Shown piece by piece: positions 1-11,163 of a DNA stretch of 64,000 bases (positions are counted from its first letter, which is position 1; each line of letters opens with the position of its first letter). The translations under genes and the position numbers were made by a program. Origin of the DNA: Zantedeschia hybrid cultivar. Lineage: Eukaryota; Streptophyta; Magnoliopsida; Alismatales; Araceae. The notes beneath the pieces are model-generated. The model was given only the letters and a program-made list of their open reading frames with translations, did not search any database and was not told the DNA's origin. The stretch lies in assembly GCA_030544215.1 (NCBI GenBank), contig JARZZO010000013.1, forward strand, positions 1,355,001-1,419,000, given 5' to 3'.

Positions 1-2
1 GA

Positions 3-1730
3 GATCCATTGTCTCCGTTTCTGTTTTTGCTTATTGGACAGAATTTTAGCTCTCTTTGGGATAATGCTGTTCAACTAGGCCTTATTGAGGGATTCAGAAT
101 AGGCAGGAGCAACATTCACTTATCTCATCTTCAGTTTGCTGATGATACGCTATTGTTTTCTTCAGGAAGCAAGGAGGATATCCAGAATATCAAAAGTTTG
201 CTTATCTTGATAGAACTTATCACAGGACTGAGGATCAACTATGAGAAATCAGAAATAGTGGGTTTGAATGTGCCGCAGCCTAGCCTTTTGGAGATTGCAA
301 ATTTCTTAAAGTGCAGAGTGAATATGTTCCCTATTAAATATTTGGGTCTGCCCTTATCAGATGGAAACTTAAGGGTGAGAGATTGGGATGGTTTAATTAA
401 GAAATTTGAGAGCAGATTGGAAGGATGGAAAGATAACTTTCTTTCAGGAGGAGGGAAAATGATATTGTCAAAATCAGTTCTTTCATCTTTGGCAATTTAC
501 CATGCTTCTATATTCAAGATACCTCGAGCAGTGGAAAAAATCATTGAAGCAATTCGAAGTTCCTTTTTTTGGTCAGGAGGGAAAAGGGAAAAGAGAGGTA
601 TACATTTGATCAAATGGAGCAATGTTTGCAAAAGCAAGGAGCAAGGAGGAATTGGCCTCTGTGGTGTGGCTACTTTCAACAAAGCAATGCTAGCTAAATG
701 GATGTGGAGAAGGGGAGAACATCCGAATGCACTTTGGGCTGTGATTGTGAAGGATCTTTATTTCCAAGGTGAAAACAAATGGAATTTTTATCCTTCAACC
801 ACCTACAATATGTCTTCAATCTGGAAGAATATTGTTAGTTGTGCTTAATTCATGGATATTTCGAGTACTATTCAGGTGGGAAATGGGAGGGATACACAGT
901 TTTGGAGAGATAAATGGTGTTCCAATATGGCCCTTTCAAAGCTTTTCAGCAATATCTTCAACATAACCCTTCACCAAGAAGCTATAGTAGAGGAAGTGTT
1001 ATGCAATATAGATGCAGGGCAGATCAACTTGCCTTTGAGAAGGAATCCCACGGATGAGGAAGCAGAAGAACTAGTATTGCTAATCAACACCATCAGTGAA
1101 GTCAGAATTTTTGGTGAGGTGCAAGACAAAAGAAATTGGAGATGGACCAACAATGGACAGTTCTCGGTCAATTCCATGGCTCAAATGTTGAATGATGGTG
1201 GAATTAGGGTGTGGTGGAAAGAGTTAGTTTGGTCTAATCACCTTCCTAATAAGATCAAAATTTTCCTGTGGAAGCTTGCTTGGTGCAGAATTCTTACGGG
1301 AAAGAGGGCTAAGAAATTACACATCTCTGGGAGCTTCTCGTATGTTTATTGTGCTCTTTTTGAGGAGGATCAAAAGCATCTATTCTGTGGCTGCGGTATT
1401 ATTATCATACAGTGGAAGATTATGTGTAGACTATTTGGAATCAATTGGGTAGAGCAATCTTCTGTGTTGGATCTCCTTCATTGGTGGAGCATTAATTGTC
1501 CATACAAAGATCTCAAACAATTGTGGTCCTTGATTTGTCCGGCCCTTTTGTGGGCCATATGGTGTGAAAGAAACAGAAGGAAATTCAATGATAAATGTAG
1601 AAGCTCCAATGATCTGCTGAGGATTACTTTTAGATGGGTGGAAGATTGGGGACGGGCTGCTGGTATCCTGAAGAAGGGGAGTTCTGGTTTTTTTGAAAAG
1701 GCCAGGAAGTGGAAGGATATGATCTCCTGA
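3..1730 (+). pseudogene. LINE ORF2, C-terminal half (reverse transcriptase end plus zf-RVT), one nonsense codon
   Basis: One frame runs from position 3 to the stop at 1728-1730. It encodes the end of the reverse transcriptase, with the FADD catalytic motif near 135-146, the thumb and linker, and the C-terminal zinc-finger region (KIKIFLWKL followed by a cysteine-rich stretch near 1340-1400). ORF2 would normally supply endonuclease and reverse transcriptase for target-primed reverse transcription. The frame is broken once, by TAA at 846-848. The intact copy at 22618-26277 has GAA there, so a single G-to-T change explains the break. No frameshift is seen. The N-terminal half (endonuclease and finger domains) is left of the window and cannot be judged. 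Confidence 0.9.
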
Positions 1731-1896
1731 TAGGCAGCTCTTAGTGTGGTTTTGTTTTATTGGCTTGATAAAACATCATTGTAATTTTTAGCTTTTCTTA
1801 GGTTGTTGGGGTTCAGGACGGGGTTTGTCCGATCCTGAAGGTGTTGGCCCTTGGGCTATTCATTCTCCTTGTAATCCTCTTTTTACTCTATGAAAT

Positions 1897-1911
1897 GTGA
1901 CTTAATGTCAC
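1897..1911 (+). other. 3'-terminal LINE hairpin GTGAC-TTAAT-GTCAC
   Basis: A 5-bp stem (GTGAC/GTCAC) with a 5-nt loop lies just before the A-tail. The same stem is at the same place in LINE copy B (22437-22451, - strand) and, with a different loop (TTTCA), in the diverged copy C (40717-40731). Such terminal hairpins are known recognition elements for the reverse transcriptase in some stringent LINEs; that role here is inferred. Confidence 0.6.
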
Positions 1912-1938
1912 CTTCAAAAAAAAAAAAATAAAAAAAAA

Positions 1939-2769
1939 TGGTGGCGTTAGACATGAGAGATGTGCTGCCATTACATGCTGGCGGTGGCTTCAAGCAATAA
2001 CATAAACCATCGTGCATGCAAGATATACTTCAAAGAGTTAACATGTATCTCCATCATGTTCGTGTGATGGCTCCAAGAGAGAGAAAACATGGACCAATCC
2101 GTGGTGCACAGAGGGCTCCTCTGAGATGGCTGAGAACAAGAGATGAGTCACTACATCTGTGCACACTCAATGTCTCAAGAAGAAGTTGGCCGCAGCATGT
2201 GGGCCAAAAAGAGGGCACTGTTGGATGCAAACAGCAGTCCAGGATAGGCTGCCATTGGGTTGCAACTATGGAAAGAATGCCTGAAATCTATTGCTGTGCC
2301 TCAAACTAGGTTTTTAGTCAATGAATTCAGATTTTATACTTAGCTCCACTACAATCCTTACAGCTTTCAGACAATGAATGGTACAAGGTACAAGGTTGAA
2401 GAGAATCCCCTCAATGGCTATTAAGGGCCTTATATTTTTAGGCTTTTGGTCATGCATTGACCCAATCAGGTTGTGCCAAGATTCACTTTGGCATCATAGA
2501 TCAGTGAAATTTGCTAAGGTGTCACTTCTTGATTGGTCTGTCTGATGGCACCATTTGATTGGTCCACTCTGCCACATTTTTAGCTCCAGTTGGTGCATGC
2601 TTGACTTTTCATCATCCTCTTCCCTTCTTGGGCATGGACAGCACCTAATTGGCCCTATGGTGGCCACTGTCGAGAACTACTAGTGGCCCCAGGCGGCCTG
2701 CTGCTGGGAACCAGTGGCAGCACCTTGCATTGCGCTACTTAATGTGGAATAAGCGATGAAATTGCAGAG
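1939..2769. other. No gene recognised (intronic)
   Basis: Unique-looking sequence between LINE copy A and the hAT-like element at 2770. There is no convincing open frame, no kinase-like exon and no clear repeat. If the kinase model is right, this belongs to the long intron upstream of the exon at 10998. Confidence 0.5.
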
Positions 2770-3551
2770 TAGGGGCGGCAACGAGATGAGCCGAGCCCAA
2801 GCTTGGCCCAGCTCGAGCTCGGCTCGACAAAAAAATTCGAGCCTGAGCACGAGCCCGACCCACAATTCGAGCCCAAAACCCAACTTGAGGTCGGGCTCGA
2901 GCCAAGCAAGTCGAGCTCGAGCCAAGCTTGCTATTTAACTTATTTGGCCCAAAAGGGTTTAATTTCAATTATGAAATCTTATTTAATCAGCCCAGACATT
3001 GAAGAGCCAATCATATTTAATGGGCCACATGGAAGAGCCCATTAGATTTAACCGGTCCAGCTTCCTTGAATTTGGTGAGCACCAAAGTGCAAGGGGGATG
3101 CATAATAGCAAGTTTGGTTTATATAGAAACCTAGGGGGCAAAAAGAACAGGTTTTCGATGTGCGACTAAAGTCCCTGAGCACTGAACCGTCTGCCAGCCT
3201 GTGTGCCAGGGGTGCTGGGTGCCAGGCACTTTTAGTCCCCTATTGCCTGAAAAAACTTCTGCCGCTTTGTACTCTTGGAAGCATCATAACTATTAAAAAG
3301 GCTCTGGTGCTGGCTTGGCAAGGTGGGTTTTGTGAGTTCGGCTGAGTTCGTGCGTGAGGTTTGTTAAAATATAAATAATAATTACATTTTATAATCGGCT
3401 TGTGAGCCAACCAAGGCAAGCTGGGGTGAGCTCGGGCTCGGCTTGTTTACTAAAACGAGCCATGACCCAAACTCGAGCTCGGTTCATTTAGACAAACGAG
3501 TCGAGATCAACTCGAGCCGAGCTCGAGCAGCTCGGCTCATTGCCAGCCCTA
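2770..3551. mobile_element. Non-autonomous hAT-like element, 782 bp
   Basis: The ends form imperfect terminal inverted repeats. The left tip is TAGGGGCGGCAACGAG and the right tip, read on the other strand, is TAGGGCTGGCAATGAG. Both continue into reiterated self-complementary motifs of the AGCTCGAGCTCGG type. The flanks are TTGCAGAG (2762-2769) and TTGCTGAG (3552-3559), an 8-bp duplication with one mismatch, the size expected for hAT transposition. The interior has no transposase. Confidence 0.8.
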
Positions 3552-4429
3552 TTGCTGAGAACGTTGACATCATGCATTCAGGTGGGGGCAGCTAAGCACG
3601 AACAATGGACCAGGGGTCTTTGTGTTCACACCGATGATGAAGAACTGGACAGGTGTTGACCCTAATGAAGCCAAGGCAAGGAGGAGGGGATTGAAGCTGG
3701 AAGGGCATGGATGCCAAAATGTCTAGAAACATCATAGCTTGAGCTGCCCTGCGTGGGCATTGACGCCGTACAGCACCGTCGGTGGTGCTGTTGCTTCGTG
3801 CTTGCCTTCATGGGGAGGTTGCTGTTGTGTTTTTTTTTTTTTTCTACAAAAAAAGATGCAGGGGGCGAAAGGAGGGAAAAACACAAAAGAGGATGAGGGA
3901 AGAAGAAGAGGACAAGAAGAAAAGACAAAATAAGAGGGGAAGGATGATGAAGAAGAAAAGGTGGTGGTGGTCTTGTGTTGGTGGTTGTAGGAACTGAAGA
4001 GATGGGAGGAAGAGAAGGGTGGTAAACCCGTAAAGGGGCATGGAGGGACCTCTTGTCCTTGCGTAGAGAAAAAAAAAAGGGGGGGGGTGCTTCTCCCACA
4101 CCATTCGTACGGACTACGGAGCACTCCTTTTGAGACGTAGAGATTTAGGGTTTTCTTCTTATCAATGTCATTCAATAATAATTAAGCTAACACAGTGTTG
4201 AACCCGGAATTTTTTTTATATGCAAACCTATGCCGTTTGAGTATGCATGCATATGCATATGGCATATATTCACATCGATGTAAGCTCACCATAGGAAAAT
4301 ATATATACATATGCATAACGACATGTTCACGAAGAACTATGTTATGCAAAACAAAATATGTACCTATGATATGAGTGCATATGGAAAAAACATAAAGCCA
4401 TAGGCTCACATTATGAGGGTGACGGAATA
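3552..4429. other. No gene recognised; low-complexity purine tract
   Basis: Contains an A/G-rich stretch on the + strand at about 3850-4080 (homopolymer T, A and G runs). This yields proline-, serine- or lysine-rich open frames on both strands that look like composition artefacts. Nothing here resembles a plant protein I know. Confidence 0.5.
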
Positions 4430-5577
4430 GGAGGCGTACCTAGGCCAAAAAGGCCTTGATCTGATTTTTTTAAGGAGGCCTAAGACAGCCCCAAATCACC
4501 CTCGTAGGCTTCCGAAATCAACTCCTAAGCCTCCTTTGCAACCCTTGAGGGTGAGGCCCAAAGGAGGACCCTAAATGCAGCAACAAAGGGGAGCCAAATG
4601 CTGCGAAATAAGGGCCAAGATCAGTCCCGGAATGGGCCAAAACCAGTCCCGAAATAGGCCGAAATTAGTCCCAAAACTTACCCAAAATGGTCCCAAATGG
4701 AGGCCCAATGGCAAGGGTGAAAGGCCCAATAGGTGGCCCAATAAGGGACTCAATAGAAGGCCCAATAAGGACCCTAAATGAGCCCAAAAATCAGTCCCAC
4801 AGGGCACCAAAATCTGCAACCCAGGGAGAGAAAAAAATCTCCAAAATTCCCAAAGTGGAAAGATGCCCAAAATGGAAAAAGAGCAAGTGGACCCCCTCTC
4901 TCTCCCCCCCTTTATTTAAATAGGAAAGGAGGAGGGAGGAGAGAGAGAGGTGGAACCGGTGGGGGGACCCCCCACCGGTTGGGAACCCCCCCACCGGTTC
5001 CAAGAAGGAAACCGGTGGGGGGGGGGGGAGGAGGATTCCCTCCCTCCTTTCTCTTTTGAAATTCAAAATTGGGGGAGGGGGAGATTAATTAAAGAGGGTG
5101 AGAATTGATGGGTTCTTAAACCCCTTTTCACACTTGTTTAAGAATCCCACAAAGACCCCCATTTAATTCTAAACCCTTTTCACATTGGAGCCAAGTCTGA
5201 AATTAATGGGTTCTTAAACCCTTTTCACATTGGCCAAAACCCCCAAATATGAAACCAAGACTCATTTAAGAGCCCAAAAAACAGAAAAAGTAAAGGAAAT
5301 GGGGGAGGGGAGCACCCCCCCCACCGGTTCCCAACCGGTGGGGGGGGGGGGGGGGTCCATGGCCGGTGGCCACCCCCACCGGTTGGAACCAGTGGGGGTG
5401 CCCACCGGGTTCCCCCCCTCTCTCTTTTCAATGCTCTCTCTCACTCCCTTCTCTCACCCATTGGCCCTTGGGATTAAAAAATAAAAAAAAGAGAGGGAGA
5501 GGAAGAGAATGCAACCGGTGGCACCCCCCACCTTGGCCCATTCCGGTGGCACTCCCCACCGGGCCTGAATTCGAGCC

Positions 5578-5584
5578 TATAAAT
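5578..5584 (+). promoter_or_regulatory. TATA-like box of repeat copy A
   Basis: TATAAAT follows the GC-rich palindromes. It lies about 265 bp before an AATAAA at 5848-5853. Copy C has the same TATAAAT at 41005-41011 in the same context. The promoter and polyadenylation roles are inferred from this LTR-like spacing. Confidence 0.45.
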
Positions 5585-6892
5585 GAGGCCCCTTGGCCCA
5601 AAAAAAAACACACACACACAAAGGCATTCACACATACATAGCCTCATATACACATTCAAAGGAGTGTGAAATTGAGAGGGGAGGTTCTGCTTGAAGACCA
5701 AATTCGGGTTCTTAACCCGGGTTTGCTGCGCTTTTCGGAGTTCTTTTCCGTTTCGGGGAGTTCTTCTTCCTAAGGATCAATCCTAAGGAGAAGCTCTGCC
5801 GAATATCTCTTGTAAAAATGCCTTATTATAAGGCGAACCCCTGTCGAAATAAAGACTGATATTTCCATATCTGAAGTTGTGTGCTTGTGTGTCATTAAAT
5901 TATATAATTACTATCATGTTTTGAAATTAATATATATATATACTTAATTTCACAACTTAAAAAAATCTGTGTGCACCCTTAACCTAATCTTTGCCTCACC
6001 CCACATATAAATAAAAATAAGTTCAGAAATCATAATAAAATCATATCTATGTAAGAATGACCTATAATTAATTAATTAATTAAAAATTAATAAAATTATT
6101 TAAAAACTGGGAAAAATATGAAAAAATCAGGAAAAATCTGTAAAAAAAAAAGAGAATCAGTAAAAATCATAAATGCAATCTAAAAATCATATCAAACCAA
6201 ATGGCTCAAATACCCCCATATACTTAATTAATTAATCATGAAAATCAGTAAAATTAATAGAATAAAATCATTAAAAATAAGTAAAAACAGAGAATTAAAT
6301 CTGAAAGAACATAAACTTCTTAAAATAGTTAATGATATACATAAGAGCTAATAAAATTGCAAAAATACCCTCATATATAATAAAAAAATCTCTAAAATTT
6401 TTTATAACCCTGAAAATACCAAAACTCATCTTATAAACAAAATACCTTCCATATAATCAAAATGTCATAGAAAAAAATAGACGCTAAATATAATAAGCCC
6501 GATTGAGGGTAAAATTACTAAAATACCCTTATACACTTAAAAATTAATTTTACAAATCGCATAAGGCTTTAAAACCTTTAAAACTTACCCCCATATGTCT
6601 ATAAGTCATAATACCTCTATAATTCCTAAAAATTGCATAATTGCAAAAACACCCTTATGGGTTTAAAATATTTGAAATTAATCCAGATAACTTGGAAGCA
6701 ATCCAAATACATTGGAATTAATCCAAAAACATTTAAAACCTATCTTAAACCGGGGTTAGGCCAAGGGCTGAACCTAAAATGTACCTTCATATTCATACGC
6801 ATGTGCTGCTTGTAGTAGTAGTGTTGCATGTTATAAGGGCATCATACAGACGGTTAATCAAGGGTTGCCGAGCAGTTGCTCGACGTAATTAA

Positions 6893-6910
6893 CACTGACC
6901 GAGGTCAGTG
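6893..6910 (+). other. Conserved hairpin of the dispersed repeat family
   Basis: CACTGACC and GGTCAGTG form a perfect 8-bp stem with a GA loop. It recurs in copy C (42594-42611) and as a 7-bp stem in inverted copy B (15746-15763), in a block that is otherwise the best conserved part of the family. Confidence 0.6.
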
Positions 6911-7095
6911 GAGAGATGTCATATACTCGAATCTTCGCTTGATTCTAAGTCCCGGATTCCCTGAGGGTTAATCCCAAGCTCTCATAGTCCGATAAAACAT
7001 AAAACCGACCTATATTTCTCTAGATAAACAAAAAAATGGATTTTCTAAATAATCCGAATAGGAGAGACGTCTAGGTCAGGTCCCGACGGAGGTTT

Positions 7096-8135
7096 AAAGA
7101 AATAAATCTCCCAAACACACAGGGGTCCCCTTTTAAAGGGAAAAATATGAAGAATTGCAACCATACCTTGTAATACTCAAAATAATAGAAATGTCCTTGC
7201 ATACAAGAAATGACTCAAATAACTGTAAAATCTAATCCTAAAAAGAAAATGAGAATACATAATAAATAGAAAATGACTCTCTAAACTAAGCTCCATCAGT
7301 CTCTCATCTTTCACCAAGTTGTGGTCATCGTATGGTACCCTAGCAAAGTCAATTTGTTGACGATGCTGATCTTGCTCCTGCATCACTGCTGCCTCTTCCT
7401 TTCTTCCCCATTTTTATGTTATTTGTTTTTCAGTCTTTCTCCTAAAAAATAATTTCATTTTTTTGTATGAAGTCCATTTGTCCCCTTCCATCATGGATTT
7501 TTGGAGTGCAAAATAGTCTTTCCACAATGTCTGAAGAAATTTCCTTCACACAAGTATCCATCTTTTGGTTATTGCCCCCCCGACACAATGATATTTCTGT
7601 GTTCTTCAGTTTTGATCCTCCCCACTGACTGATAGATTGTGTTACATCCCTCTAATAATGAACTTCCTGTCTCTTGTTCACAATATACCATGTTTCATCC
7701 CAAGCACAGGGAACCCTTGTTCACATAAGCAGTATATTGTGTTCTTCATTATTTTGCTTGATGGCTAATTTGGCATTTGAGAGGTTTCAATTCGACTAGG
7801 TGGAGTGGTGAACGAAACAAGACTTTCGGTGAATGCAACGACAAGTGCCGTAGATGATATCAATTAAATCTCCTTGATCAATGGTTCACTACACTACTTT
7901 TGCATGACTGAAGGGCTACACCTCCTTTAGGGTCAAAAGGATAGTTCTCATATTTTTTGAGTCACTTTCATTTGTTTTGTTCTTTTTTCAAGCCCTAGAA
8001 GACATATTCATCAGAACAGGAAGTTACTCAGCAATTAAGCCCTAACAGAAAGTAAGTTAGTGGGCAAGGTTGGGACATGAGGGACAAATGATAGGATTTA
8101 GTGATCATTTAGTTTTATGGCTCTCCTTTCCCTTC
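7096..8135. other. No gene recognised (intronic)
   Basis: AT-rich single-copy-looking sequence between repeat copy A and the small copia element. No exon, RNA gene or repeat could be supported. Confidence 0.5.
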
Positions 8136-8317
8136 TGTTCCAAGAAGGAGAGAGGTAGAGAGTATGAACCTGTGCTCCACTATGCCGGCATAAGCTTGAT
8201 AGATATACAAGTGATTAGGGCATTCTCTGTGCACTGGGGAACATGTACTAAAGGCATAAGTGCTCCTATGGACATATATAAAACACTGAAGAGCATTTAT
8301 ATACCTCCTCTTTAACA
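8136..8317 (-). repeat. 3' LTR of small copia element
   Basis: 182-bp repeat starting TGTTCCAAG and ending TTTAACA on the + strand. It shares the 'ATACAAGTGATTAGGGCATTC' block with the repeat at 9378-9547, though the pair is clearly diverged. Confidence 0.72.
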
Positions 8318-9366
8318 CTCCCTTCAAACATAAGGTCAAGCATAAACTGAGAGTTCGCCGACCAGCTCGCTAGAGCACACTGTCATCTAAGATTTGGTAA
8401 AGAGGTCAGCAAGGTACTCGAGAAGATACACAAGGAAAAGGAAGTGTGCTAGAGAGGAAGTGATATCACACGAACCTTGATGTGCTTTGTTCACTCATAG
8501 AAGACCGATTTGCTTGCTATCTGAGAGCACTCTGATTGTCACACTAGAGTGGTTGCTGGTGATGTAGTTCCAATGTCATAAACTAGGTTACATAGCCAGA
8601 CAATCTCAGCAGAGGTGGTAGCCATGGCACGGAACTCTGCCCCAGTATCAACATGAAAAACCAGCGCCTGCTTCTTACTACTACAGGAGATCAAAAAGCT
8701 TCCTAAGAAAATGCAGAAATTTGTAGTAGCACACTAACTAGTGGATCAAAGGGAACATAGCTTGTATGATCTTGGACTGGTGCGCATATCCTGAACGGTA
8801 ACAAGTTGAACAATGTAAGTGTGAACTATTACTGTTGAACCATTATGGTGAAAATGGTGAACTTGCTGAGGTAGTGTTCACTTTAGTTAATCAAATTTAC
8901 ATGTATAGGTCCAATCTGCAGCTTCTAAAGATGCCCTAGTTGTCACAAGTTGTAGGTAAGATGTGCCTAGTGATAAATAACTGGCCAGTCTAGGGGGGAT
9001 CAAATGCCAGCAATGTCTGCTATGGTTACGATGACAATGGAGACACTGGCTGGCAATGATTGCTATGATAATGAGGTGCCATGGTTCACATGCCCAATGG
9101 GGAGGTGTGATGCAATGGGAGCAAGGTACCAAGCAATAGACAAACTCAACAATGTTGGATGAAGTAGCAGAGAAGTTGTGGGACATCAGATGATTCCGTA
9201 CAGGAGAAGATGGCACCTCCATGGCAGATGGTGGTGAATGTTACCAACCAACACTGAGAAACTCTGGCTGACGGTGAAGAGAGTTGACTGATGTGTGAGA
9301 GAGGATCAGAGTCCCTGGTGGTCTGATGATGCTTCTAGATATATTTGAGAAGAGAACTACAGTGGG

Positions 9367-9377
9367 CTCTGATACCA
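9367..9377 (-). other. Primer-binding site (initiator tRNA-Met type)
   Basis: TGGTATCAGAG on the - strand, directly next to the LTR. This is the usual plant copia primer site and is the same as in the large copia element at 61797-61807. Confidence 0.72.
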
Positions 9378-9547
9378 TGTTACAAGGAGTGAACAAAGAA
9401 TATGAAGTTGAGTCCACTCTTAGGCTGACATGTATACAAGTGATTAGGGCATTCTCAGAGACATTAGGGTATATGTACAAAAGACAAATGACCGACCTTC
9501 TGGACATGTACAACCCCAAAGGGCATACCTACAACACCTCTCTAACA
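9378..9547 (-). repeat. 5' LTR of small copia element
   Basis: 170-bp repeat starting TGTTACAAGG and ending TCTAACA on the + strand. Its inner edge touches the tRNA-Met primer site at 9367-9377, which fixes the orientation. Confidence 0.72.
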
Positions 9548-10997
9548 CTGGCCAAGGCCTTTAAATCATTTGTAATGGTGACTTCATTATGTCTTGAACT
9601 CAAGTAGGAGAAAAAAAAATTTAAGGGCACAAGAGGTTTGTCGTGCATGCTGGAGTGGCACTTAATGCCACACTTAAAACACCTGAAAAAATTGTTGGAG
9701 ATGGATTTGAAGAAGAGGAGGCCTCCAGTTGTGGAAGAATCCTCCACTAGAATGCAGCCTCATTGGGAGAGACTCCCATGGGATATGGCTTGTTTATTCC
9801 TGTAAAAACACCTTCAGAAGAACATATATCAGTCATAGTAGGTGTAGGAGACAAATCTCCTTGAAAAAAAACTTGTACTTTGTTGTCCTTTCTCCACCCA
9901 CTTCTATAGAATCCCGAGGTGAGTGTCTGCTCCCTAGGATGGGGTATTTGGAAACCCTCGGAGATGATAGATGCGTAACTCCTCCTCCTCCTCGTCTTCC
10001 TCTGTTGTTGGAGGTCTCAAGTTCCACAGTTGATGCTCCAGTTCTTTACACATCTAGCCTCTGATAAGCAACAAATGGTCCTGATGGGACCCAAGGATAA
10101 AACCAGAGCTCTCCTTTTCAAAGGGTCTTGATGCTTATTTGCACTGCAGCAATCAGTGGTGACTTCCTCTGTTTTGAACAGCCAAACAAAGGAGGGATAC
10201 AATGATACTCGGGCTCCACCCTCAGGTGTTCCAGCCCTTAAAATCAGGGAACCAGTCACCTAAAATCAGGGTAGCAGATCACCAAAGGAAGGGTATGGAT
10301 CTCATTGCTTAGCCCACATGGACTGGCCAAGGACCAGTTCTCTCTGTGCAGTCTGGAAGGTCCTGAAGTCCAGTGTAAGAACCCACATGAACAGGATTTT
10401 CATTGCTTCTCTCACAGCTCAACTAAGAACCCACATGAACAGGATTTCTGTTGCTCCTCTCACAGCCTCAACTCTTAGACCTAAACTAGGGCCCGAACAA
10501 ACCCTCTACAGGTGGATTTTGGCTCTTCTTTCTCTTCAGGACAGACTCCACTCTTCTCCTACATCAGGATTGACTCTAATACCGTGCAGAGATGCTTTAG
10601 GGGGAGAGTAGAGGAAGAAGAACAAGAGGAGCTGTTTGAGTTCAAAAGGTCTGCAACAACAGTAGCACTCGGTCACCCCTCCTGTACTCGGTTTATTTCG
10701 GGTTTTTTACAAAAGAATGCAAATGACAAGATTGCCTGAGCTTAAAGGCTGACCAGGAAGAACAATGAAAAGCAAGTAAAACATGGCACTAAATATAAGG
10801 AAATGACACAAGACAATGTTTCTTAGAGCTACAACATGATATAAAAAGTATTTGTTCTAGGAGAAACAAATCCTTGATCATGAAGAGCATTCTACCATGT
10901 AGATTTTTTTTTTTGGATCTTCAGACTTATTACTTGACCACGTCTGTAGAAAAGCGTTACATTTGATTTTGATATGATGATATTTGGCATTTTACAG
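9548..10997. other. No gene recognised (intron upstream of first visible kinase exon)
   Basis: Inspected for the expected upstream kinase exon (glycine-rich loop and VAVK-like lysine); none was found. Open frames are short and unlike known proteins. The polypyrimidine-AG acceptor of the exon at 10998 lies at its right end (TTTTACAG, 10990-10997). Confidence 0.6.
10378..10473. repeat. 48-bp tandem duplication
   Basis: Two copies of a unit beginning AGAACCCACATGAACAGG start at 10378 and 10426 and differ at a few positions. Confidence 0.7.
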
Positions 10998-11163
10998 GAA
11001 CATTTTTCATCCCTACGAACTGAATTTAGTAATGAAGTTGAACTTCTGGCAAAGATTGAACATCGAAATTTAGTGAAGCTTCTTGGTTACATTGATAAAG
11101 GGATTGAAAGAATTATCATTACAGAGTATGTTCCAAATGGTACTCTTCGGGAGCATCTGGATG
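10998..11163 (+). CDS. CRCK: CRCK kinase exon a (helix C to hinge)
   Basis: Acceptor TTTTACAG ends at 10997 and donor GTAAGA starts at 11164. The exon begins in phase 0 with EHFSSLRTEF, which is the known intron position just after the VAIKRAKK stretch in this family, and ends in phase 1. It encodes helix C and the hinge ITEYVPNGTL. Confidence 0.9.

Larger units (their letters stand above)
1..1938 (+). mobile_element. L1-type LINE, copy A (3' part, continues left of window)
   Basis: This is the 3' portion of a plant L1-like non-LTR retrotransposon. It enters the window inside the reverse transcriptase (at the RQGDP motif), runs through the C-terminal zinc-finger region and a short 3' UTR, and ends in an A-rich tail at about 1916-1938. 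The 3' UTR and the coding part are nearly identical to the complete copy on the - strand at 22426-26472. I count about 12 amino-acid differences over roughly 575 codons, so both copies belong to one recently active subfamily. Its 5' end and target-site duplication are outside the window. Confidence 0.93.
4430..7095 (+). repeat. Unclassified dispersed repeat family, copy A
   Basis: First of three related copies (A here; B inverted at about 14570-17650; C at 40758-42810). The order of parts is the same in each: GGCCCAA-rich sequence (A and B), strong ACCGGTGGGGG palindromes, a TATA-like box, a conserved block containing 'GGGTTTGCTGCG', a long AT-rich stretch full of degenerate AAAATACCCT units, and a conserved 3' block with a perfect 8-bp hairpin (6893-6910). 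The end is shared with copy C up to 'AGGTCAGGTCCCGA'. The arrangement resembles U3-R-U5 of a large LTR, but no partner LTR, primer site or target duplication was found. Left border approximate. Confidence 0.65.
8136..9547 (-). mobile_element. Small deleted copia-type LTR retrotransposon
   Basis: Two direct repeats with TG...CA ends flank a 1.06-kb interior. On the - strand the right repeat (9378-9547) is the 5' LTR. It abuts a primer-binding site TGGTATCAGAG (complementary to initiator tRNA-Met) at 9367-9377. The left repeat (8136-8317) is preceded by the purine tract GAAGGGAG. The interior near the 3' LTR (about 8340-8700) reads as a decayed copia RNase H end, while most of gag-pol is missing. 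No matching 5-bp duplication was found (CCTTC on the left, CTGGC on the right), so the borders may have rearranged. Confidence 0.75.

Noticed and set aside
3662..4175. Proline/serine- and lysine-rich open frames on both strands
   Set aside because: They lie on a low-complexity purine/pyrimidine tract and resemble no known protein.
8136..9547. Two unrelated copies of a short repeat rather than an LTR element
   Set aside because: TG...CA ends, a tRNA-Met primer site at one inner edge and a purine tract at the other make an LTR element the better reading, despite the missing target duplication.
9729..10611. Possible upstream kinase exon in + strand frames
   Set aside because: None contains a glycine-rich loop, a VAVK-like lysine or a suitable phase-0 donor.
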